DNA of 29,866 bases from Methanobrevibacter ruminantium (GTDB lineage: Archaea > Methanobacteriota > Methanobacteria > Methanobacteriales > Methanobacteriaceae): assembly GCF_016294135.1 (NCBI RefSeq), contig NZ_JAEDCO010000021.1, forward strand, positions 1-29,866, written 5' to 3'. How positions within the stretch are numbered: position 1 is the first letter of the stretch; every line of letters starts with the position of its first letter. Positions 16,244 through 25,151 of this stretch are shown here, piece by piece. The notes beneath the pieces were generated by a model that worked only from the letters and a program-made list of their open reading frames with translations, was not told the origin of the DNA and made no database searches. The position numbers and the translations under genes are program-made.

Positions 16244-17035
16244 ATGTTAGACACATTAAAAAATGATTTGAAAGATGCAATAAGATATCCTTTTTTAGAT
16301 TGGAAAATAATCCTCATAACAGGAGGCCTATTATTTGTCATTACCATTTAAATAAGTCAGATATGAGCAAAATAGGTTTGGCAATTTCCCTTTTAAAAAG
16401 TCTTGATTTCAGCAATCTTAATCAGAACAGAATCATACCTATCATCACTTCCATTTTAGTGTTTGTGGAAATAGGATATGGGACAAGAATAGTTTTTAAA
16501 GGATTATTAGGAGAAAACAAGCCTCTCAATATAATAAACTCAAAAAATTAGTTTGGGAAGGTTTTAAAAAATATTGCATCATTCTAATTTATGGGATTGT
16601 GATGACATTTCTATTCAATTTTGCCCAATCCCATTTCCTTGCAGGCAATATTCCTTTAGCAATTATTTTCTTCATTTTATTCATTATTGTTTATTTGACA
16701 TTAATAAGTGCCATTCTTAATAGATATGAAAATAATGGAAAGTTCCTTAAGCTTTTGACTATAATGAAATATTCGGATTGTTAAAAGATTATGGTGCAAA
16801 ATATGTTCTTACCATTTTTATCTGTGCAGTAATCGCACAAACATTTACAGTGACTTGCTTTGTTGACATCAATCCAAATACCTCAAATGTTCTTGAAATC
16901 GGCATTTCAATCCTGACTTTCTTTTTGGCACCAATAACTGCAATCTCTACAAAAAGATTAGTTTCATTGAATTTGAGAAGAGTGAATGATGAAAAAGATA
17001 GAAAAATAAAATCTACCCTAAAAGATTATTTCTAA
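16244..17035 (+). pseudogene. Frameshifted membrane protein (DUF4013-like)
   Basis: Four consecutive frame segments give parts of one multi-pass membrane protein of about 260 aa. The first (16244-16351) reads MLDTLKNDLKDAIRYPFLDW then stops at TAA. The frame then moves by minus one near 16350, again near 16530 (where KPL changes to QYNKLKKLVWEGFKKY), and again near 16750 (to AFDYNEIFGLLKDYGAKY). The hallmarks, an amphipathic RYPFxDWK start, IGYGTRI and the later FDYNEIFGLL, resemble the DUF4013 family common in Methanobrevibacter. Each lesion fits a single-base deletion, and together they return to the original frame. No function is known for the family. Confidence 0.75.
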
Positions 17036-17105
17036 TAATAAAAAAAGAAAAATATTTAAATCAAAAAAATATTCTAATAATGATTTTAAAATAATTATTT
17101 GAGGA

Positions 17106-17903
17106 TTATTTAAAATGAACATTTATTTTCTTATGAGGAACTGTTCTTCTGTATTTTACTCTTGGATAACCGATTATGAATGCAGAATACATATGCTTAT
17201 CACTGTCTATTTCTGGGAAGAATTCCGTTAATCTGTCATGGCCCAATTCATCTGCCTTTAGGGTGAACAATGAATAGAATCCTCCAAGACCCATTGTATA
17301 AGCCAATAGCTCAAGTCTTGTATTTGCAATGATTGCATTTGCCGGACTTTTGGAAAATGATAAGATCATTTGACTTCCTTCCCAAAGAAGCGGATGATTC
17401 TTATAATCTCCTTCTCCTCTAAGATACTCGCCAAATTGCTTTATTCTGAAGAATTCATCCTCTTCCACTTTAATTATATCATAAGCCAAATGCATGAAAT
17501 CATCTAATTTTTCATCAAGAACAACGAACTCCACATCTTGAGCATTTTGAGCACTTGGACTGTAATAGGCTGCTTCAAATAGCTTATCAAAAGTTTCCTT
17601 ATCTATTTTTTTATTCTTGAACCAGCGAATGCTTCTGCGTTGCTTTAAAAACTGTAAAAATTCTTCAGATATTATAGGGATTTCACGAGGATTATAATCT
17701 TCAACACGTTCTGATTGATTTTCAAACACATTTAATGAAATGCTGCCTGTTGGACAAATTGAAAGGCAATGCCCACAGTCAAAGCAATCCCCATTATCAA
17801 CCTCAACCGCTTTCTAATCAATAATTTCAATATTATCCCTAATGCAAACGGTTTGGCATAATTTACATCCAGTACAGGTTTCTGTATTTATTTCCAATTT
17901 CAT
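17106..17903 (-). pseudogene. Ferredoxin-nitroreductase fusion with an in-frame amber codon
   Basis: The ATG at 17903 has a GAGGT site and begins a two-cluster ferredoxin domain: CTGCKLCQTVC (Cys10, 13, 16, 20), then after the stop CFDCGHCLSICP. Codon 30 is TAG (17814-17816), in the middle of this domain, with no frame change. The frame then continues through VFENQSERVEDYN into a nitroreductase domain with RRSIRWF and SPSAQNAQDVEFV, ending at 17106. An internal ATG at 17729 could still give the 207-aa nitroreductase part without ferredoxin. The fusion normally uses ferredoxin clusters to feed the flavin domain. The gene follows the ATP-grasp gene by 21 bases. Nonsense mutation is the simplest explanation; recoding is unlikely. 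Confidence 0.8.
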
Positions 17904-17924
17904 TTTACCTCTTCCAAAAAATAC

Positions 17925-18734
17925 TCATAAATTATTAATTGCATCCACTAAATCATTAATAAAAATCTCAACAGTTTCTTTATTTAACTCCAAAAGAGAC
18001 AGATATGGATTTAAATCTTCAAGTTCCACCAACAATAATTGACCATCTTTTGTTTTGCATGCATCTACTCTCTGAATACCATTTTCAATAGTGTTCCACC
18101 CAATAAATCTTTTCGCAAATTCAATCTCTTCAGCGCTTGGAACATATCTCTCAAGTTTCCATCTTTCTTTTCTATTAGGAGCATATACTGCATATTCAAA
18201 TTTATCGTTTATAAAATAAAAGGATACCCCATACTCAAAATCGATTGCAGGCTGAATTAAAATGTCATTATTCAAATCCTTTTTGAATAATTCTTCCTTG
18301 GTTAAAAACTCAAGGCCTATTGAATCAGCACCATCTTTAGGTTTTATGACATAAGTCTCTGCTTTAGGCAATAAATCAATATTTTTTATATCATCAATTG
18401 TAGGAATTACAGGATAATCATCTAAAGTCAAATCAACAAGATATTGCTTTCCATACATATCTGCCTTTCCAGTGAAATCGTTGAAAGTCCTTAAATCATT
18501 AGTCTTTACCCTTTCTCTAAATGAATCATAAACTTCCTTAAAATTCAATACACTACCAGTATTTCTGAAAATGATTAAATCCACATCATTTTCAAAGCTT
18601 GAAGAATTCTTTGGACTGCACAAAACTATATCAAAATGGTCCTTAAGTATCCCTGATAAAAAGAGATTCTCCTCATAGTAGTTTCTGCCTTTAGCCGGAT
18701 AATATAAATCTGTCAAGTATAAAATCTTTTTCAT
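17925..18734 (-). CDS. ATP-grasp domain protein
   Basis: This 269-aa protein resembles ATP-grasp ligases related to RimK and glutathione synthetase. The N-terminal part (1-95) looks like a preATP-grasp domain (KILYLTDLYYPAKGRNYYEE). The central part has AETYVIKPKDGADSIGLEF (about 129-147), where the lysine and glycine loop fits the ATP-binding region. The end has GIQRVDACKTKDGQLLLVELEDLNPYLSL (about 217-245), where the D..E..N pattern fits metal-binding residues. The substrate cannot be predicted. GGGAT lies before the ATG. It is probably cotranscribed with the broken ferredoxin-nitroreductase downstream. Confidence 0.75.
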   Translation of the reverse strand: MKKILYLTDLYYPAKGRNYYEENLFLSGILKDHFDIVLCSPKNSSSFENDVDLIIFRNTGSVLNFKEVYDSFRERVKTNDLRTFNDFTGKADMYGKQYLVDLTLDDYPVIPTIDDIKNIDLLPKAETYVIKPKDGADSIGLEFLTKEELFKKDLNNDILIQPAIDFEYGVSFYFINDKFEYAVYAPNRKERWKLERYVPSAEEIEFAKRFIGWNTIENGIQRVDACKTKDGQLLLVELEDLNPYLSLLELNKETVEIFINDLVDAINNL

Positions 18735-18909
18735 AATCCCGCATAAGTTATATTGATTCTTAAATTATTTAACTATTTAATAAAAACCCACATTGAATAA
18801 AAATACCTCAACGAATTAAAATAAGAAAAAATAATGAGAAAATAAAGATGAATAAAAATAGAATTTAATAACTGAATAAAAAATAGAAAAATAAAAAAAG
18901 AATAAAGAA

Positions 18910-19449
18910 TTATAATAATTCCTTAACTCTTGCCTTAACATCTTCTAAACTTTCAGTTGGCTCGAAACGTTGAACTACATTTCCTTCTCTGTCAACTAAA
19001 AACTTAGTGAAGTTCCATTTGATATCATCATTGTCCTTATAATGTCTATCCATTACCTTAAGGACCATTTTCAATTTTCTAGCTCCATCACCAGTGATGT
19101 CTTTAAATGGTTGTTCCTTCTTTAAGTAAGCATATAACGGCTCTTCATTTTCACCGTTTACTTCAATCTTTTCAAAGATTGGGTATGGAACCAAATATTC
19201 GCTACGGCAAGTAGCTGCAATTTCTTCCCCAGTACCTGGAGCTTGTTTACCGAATTGGTTGCATGGGAAATCTAAAATGACAAATCCCTCATCCTTGAAT
19301 GCATTGAAAATTTCATTCAATTCAGTGTATTGTGGAGTGAAACCACATTTGGTAGCAGAGTTGACAATTAACAATACTTTTCCTTTGTATTCACTTAAGG
19401 AAACCAAATTTCCTTGAGTGTCTTTAACTTCAAAATCATAAATTGACAT
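18910..19449 (-). CDS. Glutathione peroxidase family thiol peroxidase
   Basis: The protein (179 aa from the chosen start) belongs to the glutathione peroxidase family and would reduce hydrogen or organic peroxides in the cytoplasm, in such cysteine forms usually with thioredoxin rather than glutathione. Cys35 in VNSATKCGFTPQY is the peroxidatic residue. FPCNQFGKQAPG supplies the conserved glutamine, and IKWNFTKFLVD the conserved Trp-Asn. The frame begins 4 codons earlier (19461), but GGATGAT lies directly before the second ATG, giving MSIYDFEVKD, the normal N-terminus. The family is mainly bacterial and eukaryotic, so transfer is likely. Confidence 0.93.
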   Translation of the reverse strand: MSIYDFEVKDTQGNLVSLSEYKGKVLLIVNSATKCGFTPQYTELNEIFNAFKDEGFVILDFPCNQFGKQAPGTGEEIAATCRSEYLVPYPIFEKIEVNGENEEPLYAYLKKEQPFKDITGDGARKLKMVLKVMDRHYKDNDDIKWNFTKFLVDREGNVVQRFEPTESLEDVKARVKELL

Positions 19450-19627
19450 AATATCATCCAATTTACATTTATATAAATATTTAAGTGAATAAAGATCTGT
19501 TAATATTATAAATTATTTTTAAACAATTTAAATCTTTCTATTCTGCAAAAGAAATAATTTAATGGGCTAATAATTAAATTAGTTAACTGCATAATATTAA
19601 AATAATTGAAAAAACCAGTTTATTAGT

Positions 19628-20086
19628 TTATTCTATAAATGAAGTTAACTCTTCATCAAATTCATCATGTTTTACTTGTTTTGTAACAAGACATAATGTT
19701 TTTAAAGGAGCTTTGCCCACATATCTTTCCATTTGATCTATAGCACCTTCAAAACCGCTTCCACCTGCAGTTACAAAGAATTTTACATCATTGAACTTTC
19801 CTTCATTTTGCTTAATGTATGAAATCATAGGATTTGCAGCTTTTCCAGCCCATACAGGAACTCCTAAATAAACCAAGTCATAATCTGAAACATCATGTTC
19901 CAATGGCCCTAAATCAATAATCTTTTCTGAAATAGCATCCTTTCCACCACGTGCAAAACCGATTTTACCATCATATTTCACTTTAGAAACGATTTCTTCT
20001 ATATCTGCACCAGTTTCTGCTGCAATAGCTTCTGCCAATTTTTTTGTAACTTCTGCTCTTGAATAATAAGCAACTAAAATACTCAT
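19628..20086 (-). CDS. Flavodoxin
   Basis: This 152-aa protein has the flavodoxin fold pattern: an N-terminal strand with LVAYYSRAEVTKKLAEAIA (FMN phosphate loop, somewhat altered from the usual SRTGNT), then DLVYLGVPVWAGKAANPM (about 73-90) and VKFFVTAGGSGFEGAIDQME (about 102-121), which line the flavin. It would carry electrons as FMN semiquinone or hydroquinone in the cytoplasm. A GGCGAT site precedes the ATG. It lies between the glutathione peroxidase gene and the decayed ltrA gene on the same strand, within a redox-related group. The partner is unknown. Confidence 0.9.
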   Translation of the reverse strand: MSILVAYYSRAEVTKKLAEAIAAETGADIEEIVSKVKYDGKIGFARGGKDAISEKIIDLGPLEHDVSDYDLVYLGVPVWAGKAANPMISYIKQNEGKFNDVKFFVTAGGSGFEGAIDQMERYVGKAPLKTLCLVTKQVKHDEFDEELTSFIE

Positions 20087-20267
20087 AATATCGCCTATTT
20101 AAAATTAAAAAATAATTTATATGATTTAAAAATTTTTAGAAAATAATCCAAAAGATGTATTTAATAAAACACATCGAAATATAATTTCCTAAATCCATGA
20201 GTAATTTTACTAATAAAACTATAAAAAAGTTTTCTTAACTTAATTAAATAAACCAAAGTTCAATCTT

Positions 20268-21373
20268 TTAAAAATTTCCATATATTTCGATTAAAATAGC
20301 TAAATTGCCCCATGTAACTATCAATACACCGATTAAAAATCCATATAGGCTATCTATAAAGGTTAAAATAACTAAAATTCCTATAAAAGTAACTAAAACC
20401 ATGGATAAGATATTTTTTCTACTTAATTTTACATTATCATAATAATATTCCCTATTGGCCATTATTGAAACATAGAAAACAATTAAGGAAATAATCATCA
20501 TCCCACTTACAATCCAGTGATTGATTTCACCAGAATGAATCAATTCCAGTGCAAATGTTACCAAATTAATACTTATGACAATGAAATAATGACTAAACAT
20601 AAGTCTTAAGCTTCTCTCTTCCCTATGATGATTCACCAGATTATGAATTTGAACCACATAAGATCCAAACATTGTTAGAATAATGAAGAATACCATAATA
20701 GGAATTAAATTAAAGTGACTAATATCAAAAAAGTGTGCCATACCCACAATTGCCTCACCAAAAGTGATAATTGTCAATAATTCAAAACGTTCAGTTAAAT
20801 GGGGGAAACTAATAATGCACCTATCAAAATTGCCTTTTAAGAAAAATGGCAGGAATGCCCCAACTAAAACTGCAATTACATCAATCCATATTACAATTGA
20901 AGATAAATTTAAGTAAATTGCAATTAATGCTAAAATGTAAATAAAGCAAACAACTAAAAGAATTGTTACGGAATTTCCAGTTGCAAAATCTAAGGTTTTT
21001 CTCTATGAACATGCACAAAATACAATGACAAAACGGTAAGCAGCATGATTAACATAGAAAGATTGAATGGCAGATACATGAAAACCCAATTGGCACTGAT
21101 GGTATTGGCCATGTAAATTACCGAAATCATATTTATACAGGCAATTAAGTATTCATACCACTTCCACTCACCATAACGATTCACATAATTTGTAAAGTAT
21201 AACCAAGCTTATAAGATCACAAAAGAGGTGATAACATATACAAAAAGAGCGTTTAAATCTATTCCTCCGTTAATGGGTTCGCTGATTAGAGAGGTCAACC
21301 TTGAAATAGCATATACAAATATCAAATCATAAAACAGTTCTATTAATTCTACTCTCTTCTCTTTGACTGCCAT
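20268..21373 (-). pseudogene. ltrA: Decayed low-temperature-requirement A (LtrA-like) membrane protein
   Basis: The ATG at 21373 with a GTGAT site starts MAVKEKRVELIELFYDLIFV, the hallmark N-terminus of LtrA (ELFFDLVFVYA). An in-frame TAA at 21209-21211 interrupts the frame; beyond it the same frame continues with AWLYFTNYVNRYGEWKW. A frameshift near 20996-21008 then leads to RKTLDFATGNSVTILL and, further on, to PHLTERFELLTIITFGEAIV, the second LtrA signature, ending at 20268. The total length fits an intact protein of about 368 aa with roughly ten membrane helices. LtrA is a mostly bacterial protein of unclear function. One nonsense codon plus one frameshift make it a pseudogene. Confidence 0.85.
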
Positions 21374-21535
21374 TTTATCACGTATAGATTTAAAAATTAG
21401 TTTATAGAAAATTCTTAAGTATTTAATAGATAAACTCTTTAAAAAAATACTTAATAGTGTTAAATAGATAATCCCATTTATAACAAACATTAAAAAATTT
21501 TCTAAAATAAGTTAATAAATTTAAAAGGTGTTTAA

Positions 21536-22560
21536 ATGAAATATACAAAATTAGGCAATTCAGATTTGAATGTGAGTCGCATATGCATGGGTTGCATGGG
21601 ATTTGGAGATCCGAATAATGGAATGCATACATGGACATTGAATGAAGAGGAATCAAGAAAGATCATAAAGACAGGAATAGACAATGGAATAAACTTCTTC
21701 GATACTGCAATCGGCTATCAAAATGGAACAAGCGAACAATACGTAGGAAGAGCTATCAAAGACTTTGCAGATAGGGAAGATATTGTAATTGCTACCAAGT
21801 TCCTGCCAAGAACTGAAGATGAAATCAAAAAACAATGTTTCAGGACAGGACCATATCAAGAAAATGGTTAACACAAGTTTAGAAAATCTTGGCTTGACCT
21901 ACATAGATTTATACATTTATCACGTGGGACTACAACACTCCATTATATGACATTCTCGATGGATTAAACAGCATAGTCAAAGAAGGAAAGGTCAGATACA
22001 TAGGCATTTCTAACTGTTTTGCATGGCAACTTGCAAAGGCAAATGCACTTGCAGAAAAGGAAGGATTTGAAAAGTTCGTTTCAGTTCAAGGACACTACAC
22101 TCCCATATTCCGTGAAGAGGAAAGGGAGATGATTCCATACTGCAGAAGTGAAAACATTGGACTTACACCTTACAGTTCACTTGCTTCTGGAAGACTTTCA
22201 AAAATGACTGATGAAAGCTCTAAAAGACTAAAAGAAGATTTTTATGCAACTAAAAAATATGAATCAACTGAAGAACAGGATTCTGTAATAATCAATAGGG
22301 TAATTAATCTTGCAAGGGAATATGATGTTTCAATGAGTGAAATTTCACTTGCATGGTTACAAACCAAAGTTGATTCCACAATTATGGGAGCTACAAAGCT
22401 AAAGCATATTGAAACTGGAGTGAATTCTGTAGAGCTTAAGTTAAGTGAAGATGACATCAAATACCTTGAGGAACCTAACAAGGCTCATGATTTAGTTGGC
22501 GTAATGGCAGACAATAAGGCTAAGACTAATGACAGCGAAAAGGTTTGGGTTAGAAAATAA
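21536..22560 (+). pseudogene. Frameshifted aldo/keto reductase
   Basis: The first segment (21536 to about 21830) has MKYTKLGNSDLNVSRICMGC and FFDTAIGYQNGTSEQYVGRAI, the NADPH-dependent aldo/keto reductase N-terminus with the catalytic Asp-Tyr pair. At a run of six A (21827-21832) the frame moves by plus one to NNVSGQDHIKKMVNTSLENL. At 21921-21927 it moves again (CACGTGG, where CACATGTGG would give the usual H-M-W) to WDYNTPLYDILDGLN, and continues to 22560 with GKVRYIGISNCFAWQL and the C-terminal SEISLAWLQTK. About 341 aa would result if the frame were intact. GGTG precedes the ATG. The substrate is not predictable. Confidence 0.85.
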
Positions 22561-22653
22561 GAATAATTAAAAATTATTGTAATAAATATGAAAAAATAAA
22601 AATAAAATAATTAATATAATATTATTAATTAATTCATTTTAGAGGTTAAAAAA

Positions 22654-23004
22654 ATGTTATTTATTTACTACCCAAGATGCAGCACATGCCAAAAGGCTAA
22701 AAAATGGTTAGATGAAAATGGATTCAAATATGATGAACAGCATATTGTTGAGGATAATCCAGATTATGACCAATTGAAGGGATTATACGAGAAAAGTGGA
22801 CTTCCTCTCAAGAGGTTCTTCAACACAAGCGGTAAAATCTACAGAGAGATGCAATTAAAAGACAAGTTGCCTGAAATGAGTGAAGAAGAACAAATGAAGA
22901 TTTTATCTACTGAAGGCATGCTTGTAAAACGTCCAATAATTGAGACTGAAGATGTAGTGCTTACTGGATTTAGACAAAAAGAGTGGGAGGAGAAATTAAA
23001 ATAA
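22654..23004 (+). CDS. ArsC/Spx-family thioredoxin-fold protein
   Basis: This 116-aa protein belongs to the ArsC/Spx/YffB group. It has an N-terminal CSTC motif (Cys9 and Cys12, in FIYYPRCSTCQKAKKWL), as in Spx-like members, and the conserved basic Arg-Pro stretch near the end (MLVKRPIIETEDVVLTGF). Whether it reduces arsenate or acts as a general thiol oxidoreductase cannot be told; no ars transporter or ArsR gene is near. GAGGT lies before the ATG, and a T-rich stretch follows the stop. It stands alone between the broken aldo/keto reductase and a convergent aminotransferase gene. Confidence 0.9.
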   Translation: MLFIYYPRCSTCQKAKKWLDENGFKYDEQHIVEDNPDYDQLKGLYEKSGLPLKRFFNTSGKIYREMQLKDKLPEMSEEEQMKILSTEGMLVKRPIIETEDVVLTGFRQKEWEEKLK

Positions 23005-23107
23005 TAAAATTTCTCTACTTTTTTTATTTTTAATACTTTCAAAAGGATTTCAAAAAATTTATTTCAAATTTATCTTAAACTAAAATCTATTTTTAAATTC
23101 AAATATT

Positions 23108-24316
23108 TCAAATATTATTTTCTTTTTTAAATTTTTCAATCCCTGTTTTTAATGCATTCAATCCTTCAAGCAATAAGTCTTGAGGACATGCGATATTCAT
23201 TCTCAAGAAATTATCCCCATTTTTTCCAAATTGAATTCCTGGAGATAGGAATAAACTTACATTTTCTCTTAAAAACTCAGATAAAGAAGTGGAGAATTCA
23301 CAATTTTCAAAATTTTCTCCCCTTAACTTACTGCAATCCAACCATAAAAGATAGGTTGCATTTGCCGGAACCAATCTGATTTCAGGAATTTCACTTTTTA
23401 AGAACTCATCAACAATCATCTTATTTTCAAATAGAACTTCCCTCAATTCATTTAACCAATCTTCACTTTTATATGCTGCAATAGTGGCATCTATTGAAAA
23501 GATGTTCGGATGATTGAAGCAATCAACTGACAATTGCTTTTCTAAAATCTCATAAAGCTCTTTGTTTCGAGTGAAAACTGCAGAACTTTGAAGACCTGCA
23601 ATATTAAATGTCTTGCTTGGAGAAATGCAAGTGATGCTATTGTTTGCCAAGTCCTCATCTAAAGATGCAAAAGGAACATAAGTCAAATTAGGGTCAGTTA
23701 AGTCACAATGTATCTCATCAGAGACAACAAGAACATCGTATTTGTTTGCTAAAATAGCTATTTTTTCAAGGGTTTTCTCATCCCATATTCTTCCAATTGG
23801 ATTATGAGGATTGCATAAAAGCATCAATTTAGTCTTTGGATCCTTGAATTTTTCTTCCAAATCATCAAAATCAATGGAGTAAGCAGTTTCCACATCATGG
23901 GAGGCAGAATCATAAATCAGAGGATTTTCAACAACATTTCTATCATTATCCTCAATCACATAAAAGAAGACATGGTAAACTGGTGTTTGGATCAAGACAT
24001 TATCTCCAACGTCAGTGAATGCTCGAATGATGCTAGTGATTGAAGGCATGACCCCAGTTGCAAACAATAATTCATCCCTTTTCATAGCAAGCCCATATTT
24101 TTCCCACCAATTGATATAGGAATCAAAAATTTCATCATTGACAAATGAATAGGCATAAACTCCATGCTTTGCTTTTCTATTCACGGATTCATAAATGAAT
24201 GGAGCCGCATAAAAGTCCATATCTGCAACCCACATAGGGTAATCATCATCAAATAGATCCCATTTAAGTGAATTGGTATTTTTTCTGTCAATTATTGAAT
24301 CAAAATTGTATTTCAT
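23108..24316 (-). CDS. MalY/PatB-type PLP aminotransferase (probable cystathionine beta-lyase)
   Basis: This 402-aa fold-type I PLP enzyme resembles MalY/PatB carbon-sulfur lyases. The start FDSIIDRKNTNSLKWDLF with PMWVADMDF is the hallmark of that subfamily. LLCNPHNPIGRIW (about 170-182), VVSDEIHCDL (about 196-205) and SPSKTFNIAGLQ (about 232-243, with the PLP lysine) follow in order, and the arginine in FLRMNIACP near 378 would bind the substrate carboxylate. It probably cleaves cystathionine or cysteine-type substrates in sulfur amino acid metabolism. GGATGAT precedes the ATG. Distinction from other class I/II aminotransferases rests on the N-terminal motif. Confidence 0.9.
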   Translation of the reverse strand: MKYNFDSIIDRKNTNSLKWDLFDDDYPMWVADMDFYAAPFIYESVNRKAKHGVYAYSFVNDEIFDSYINWWEKYGLAMKRDELLFATGVMPSITSIIRAFTDVGDNVLIQTPVYHVFFYVIEDNDRNVVENPLIYDSASHDVETAYSIDFDDLEEKFKDPKTKLMLLCNPHNPIGRIWDEKTLEKIAILANKYDVLVVSDEIHCDLTDPNLTYVPFASLDEDLANNSITCISPSKTFNIAGLQSSAVFTRNKELYEILEKQLSVDCFNHPNIFSIDATIAAYKSEDWLNELREVLFENKMIVDEFLKSEIPEIRLVPANATYLLWLDCSKLRGENFENCEFSTSLSEFLRENVSLFLSPGIQFGKNGDNFLRMNIACPQDLLLEGLNALKTGIEKFKKENNI

Positions 24317-24394
24317 AATGCATCATCCGTTTAAGAATTGAAATCAGATTTAATATTAAAATTTTAATTAATATTTCATAAATTATTTGAGTAA

Positions 24395-24913
24395 TTAATA
24401 GGTTTCATAATGGATTCTGGATTCATCGAATTTATCCATGAATTTGTTTTCCCAACCTTCAGCAGGATAACCGAGAGTGATTATGCAGAATGGCTTTAGG
24501 TTGTCATTTTTTGGCAATCCTACAATATCTGCAATGGCGTTCATTCTTTCCTCTTCAGGAGCTACACCATTCCATAATCCTCCTAAACCAAGATTGACAG
24601 CCTCAAGAAGCATGTTCTCTGCTGCTGCACTCATATCCTGTTGCCATACCAATTTATAAAATGATCTTTCAATGTTTGCAATCAAAAGAATGGCTACAGG
24701 GGCATTTGTTACACGAGGTTTGGTTTCTCCAATTTTAGCAAGTGTATCCTTGTTTTTAATTATCAGGAATTCCCAAGGTTCAGCACCTAACCTGCTTCCA
24801 GGAGCTTGCATGCCTGCTTTTAAAATCTTTTCTATCTTTTCATTTTCAACTTCTTTGGAATCATATTCCCTTATACTGCGTCTTGTATTGATAATTTCTT
24901 CAAAATCAGCCAT
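24395..24913 (-). CDS. Nitroreductase family protein
   Basis: This 172-aa FMN-dependent NAD(P)H oxidoreductase has RRSIREYDSKEV (about 11-22), with the arginines that hold the flavin phosphate, QAPGSRLGAEPWEFLII (about 36-52), AAENMLLEAVNLGLGGLWNG (about 96-115) and ITLGYPAEG near 145. The natural substrate is unknown. Unlike the gene at 17106-17903 it has no ferredoxin part and is intact. GTGATAAG lies before the ATG. It lies 78 bases from the MalY-type gene on the same strand and is divergent from the DUF308 gene. Confidence 0.93.
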   Translation of the reverse strand: MADFEEIINTRRSIREYDSKEVENEKIEKILKAGMQAPGSRLGAEPWEFLIIKNKDTLAKIGETKPRVTNAPVAILLIANIERSFYKLVWQQDMSAAAENMLLEAVNLGLGGLWNGVAPEEERMNAIADIVGLPKNDNLKPFCIITLGYPAEGWENKFMDKFDESRIHYETY

Positions 24914-24974
24914 CTTATCACATGAAAATGTTTTTTAGGTATTAATTAAGATTAATTCATTATTATTTAAATAA

Positions 24975-25039
24975 TTAATTGAAATAGTTAATTGAAATAA
25001 TTAATTGAAATAATTAATTGAAATAATTAATTGAAATAA
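24975..25039. repeat. Five 13-base tandem repeats in a divergent promoter region
   Basis: The unit TTAATTGAAATAA occurs five times without gaps; only the first copy differs (ends in G). It lies between the nitroreductase gene (minus) and the DUF308 gene (plus), about 50 bases upstream of a clear TATA box. Confidence 0.8.
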
Positions 25040-25091
25040 TTGATGAAAAAATTATAAATAATTGAAGTCCCTATGTAAAATGAAAGAATAA

Positions 25092-25101
25092 TTTATATAT
25101 A
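25092..25101 (+). promoter_or_regulatory. TATA box of the DUF308 gene
   Basis: TTTATATATA matches the archaeal TATA consensus very well. A start about 25 bases downstream would give a leader of roughly 30 bases before the ATG at 25152, a usual distance. Confidence 0.6.
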
Positions 25102-25151
25102 CCTTAATAAATAGAATATTATACAATTAAATGTAAAATGAGGTGAGAAAA

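Noticed and set aside
16300..16551. Separate 83-aa protein
   Set aside because: Its first codons lie inside the preceding membrane-protein frame and the rest continues the same protein; it is a frameshift fragment.
17814..17816. Pyrrolysine coded by the TAG
   Set aside because: Pyrrolysine is known in methylamine methyltransferases of Methanosarcinales, Methanomassiliicoccales and a few others, not in this lineage, and this protein is not such an enzyme; kept only as a remote option.
20990..21490. Two separate small membrane proteins
   Set aside because: They join through one stop codon and one frameshift into a single LtrA-like protein with both family signatures, so they are remnants.
24975..25039. 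CRISPR array
   Set aside because: Units adjoin directly without spacers, are only 13 bases long and made mostly of A and T, and no cas gene is near.
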